From positions 21,529-85,528 of the forward strand of contig NZ_JAMJPJ010000015.1 of NCBI RefSeq assembly GCF_023555005.1: a stretch of DNA of 64,000 bases, given 5' to 3'. The stretch comes from Halomonas llamarensis (GTDB taxonomy: Bacteria; Pseudomonadota; Gammaproteobacteria; Pseudomonadales; Halomonadaceae). Within the stretch, counting starts at the first letter, position 1. Every line of letters starts with the position of its first letter. This document shows, piece by piece, positions 63,793 through 64,000 of this stretch. The notes below the pieces were generated by a model that saw only the letters and a list, made by a program, of their open reading frames with translations, made no database searches and was not told the origin of the DNA. A program made the position numbers and the translations under genes.

Positions 63793-64000
63793 TTCGTCCA
63801 AGCACTGACCTGACCGTGTATCTGTGCCGTGAACCGGTGGACATGCGCAAGCAAATCGATGGCCTGGCCTTGCTGGTTCAGGAGGCCATGGAGCTGAACC
63901 CGTTCGATAAGGCGCTGTTTGTCTTTGGTAACCGTCAACGCGACAAGGTGAAGCTGTTGTTCTGGGAGCGTAATGGCTTTGTGGTGTGGTACAAGCGATT
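63789..64000 (+). CDS. tnpB: IS66 Orf2-family protein TnpB (partial)
   Basis: First 70 codons of TnpB, from GTG 63789, which overlaps the previous stop (GTGA). REPVDMRKQIDGLALLVQEA, then FVFGNRQRDKVKLLFWERNG, is the well-conserved IS66 Orf2 signature. The gene continues past the window edge. Confidence 0.93.
   Translation, partial: MIRPSTDLTVYLCREPVDMRKQIDGLALLVQEAMELNPFDKALFVFGNRQRDKVKLLFWERNGFVVWYKR

Larger units (their letters stand above)
63501..64000 (+). mobile_element. IS66-family element, left end (runs off the window)
   Basis: The element begins with GTAAGCGCGCC, the conserved start of IS66 terminal repeats, exactly where rhs coding sequence stops. Two overlapping genes in IS66 order follow. 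The large transposase gene and right end lie outside the window. An 8-bp duplication of TCCAGTTC (63493-63500) is expected at the far side. Confidence 0.85.

Overview
The window looks like chromosomal DNA of a halophilic or marine gammaproteobacterium of the Halomonas type. This is inferred from gene content and moderately high GC, not from any rRNA: a RegB/RegA redox pair, split glycine-cleavage genes, ABC import of glycerol and glycerol-3-phosphate, a phosphatidylcholine synthase and an E. coli-like hprSR-hiuH-msrPQ block. Most genes are housekeeping or catabolic. The accessory parts are the metal cluster after tRNA-Pro and the Rhs/IS66 region at the right end.

1-20 kb: pyrC, a small membrane protein coupled to regB-regA, and 3-hydroxybutyrate dehydrogenase. 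Then come an orphan HybE-like protein, glutaredoxin and a DUF1338 protein. The 3-ketoacid CoA-transferase genes (scoAB) face a divergent LysR gene and, with bdhA, form a ketone-body/PHB-monomer pathway. An acyltransferase overlaps a LysM/LytM lipoprotein whose metal-binding site looks lost. Glycine cleavage follows as gcvT and a Na+/alanine-glycine symporter on one strand and gcvH-gcvP on the other, then a LysR gene and ppnN.

20-30 kb: tRNA-Pro(GGG) with its own promoter and terminator is followed by an IS3-type transposase scrap. Next is a CadR/MerR regulator with a classic 19-bp-spacer promoter driving a ZntA/CadA ATPase. A coupled 56-aa ORF follows, then a copper-delivery set (CtaG-like protein with an apparent ATT start, PCuAC, Sco). 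The hprS-hprR two-component system lies divergent from hiuH-msrP-msrQ, with a 16-bp palindrome between them.

30-38 kb: an MmyB-like regulator and MFS exporter, OsmC, and a chemoreceptor whose membrane part resembles the nitrate transporter NrtS. It overlaps a degenerate-GGDEF/EAL protein. A DUF302 protein, a c-type cytochrome with a tandem AEGE repeat, and a YiiX-like amidase follow.

38.7-54 kb: two polyol-phosphate uptake systems. One is a glycerol ABC operon (glpSTPQ, DUF2160, glpV) running into glpD and facing glpK and glpR; a shared AAATTTTCGT element suggests one GlpR regulon. The second is a ugpCBAE operon behind a Pho-box-like promoter. Both binding-protein genes are followed by intercistronic hairpins. 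Between the systems is an untracked 49-codon ORF.

54-64 kb: an RND pump and adaptor divergent from a TetR gene with a perfect 12-bp inverted-repeat operator, then phosphatidylcholine synthase. The right end holds a decayed Rhs fragment, a two-TM putative immunity protein, and an Rhs 3' part with a 155-residue unrecognised tip. The Rhs reading frame is cut by the left end of an IS66 element that runs off the window. This toxin/immunity module is the most likely place for undescribed biology, followed by the NrtS-MCP fusion.
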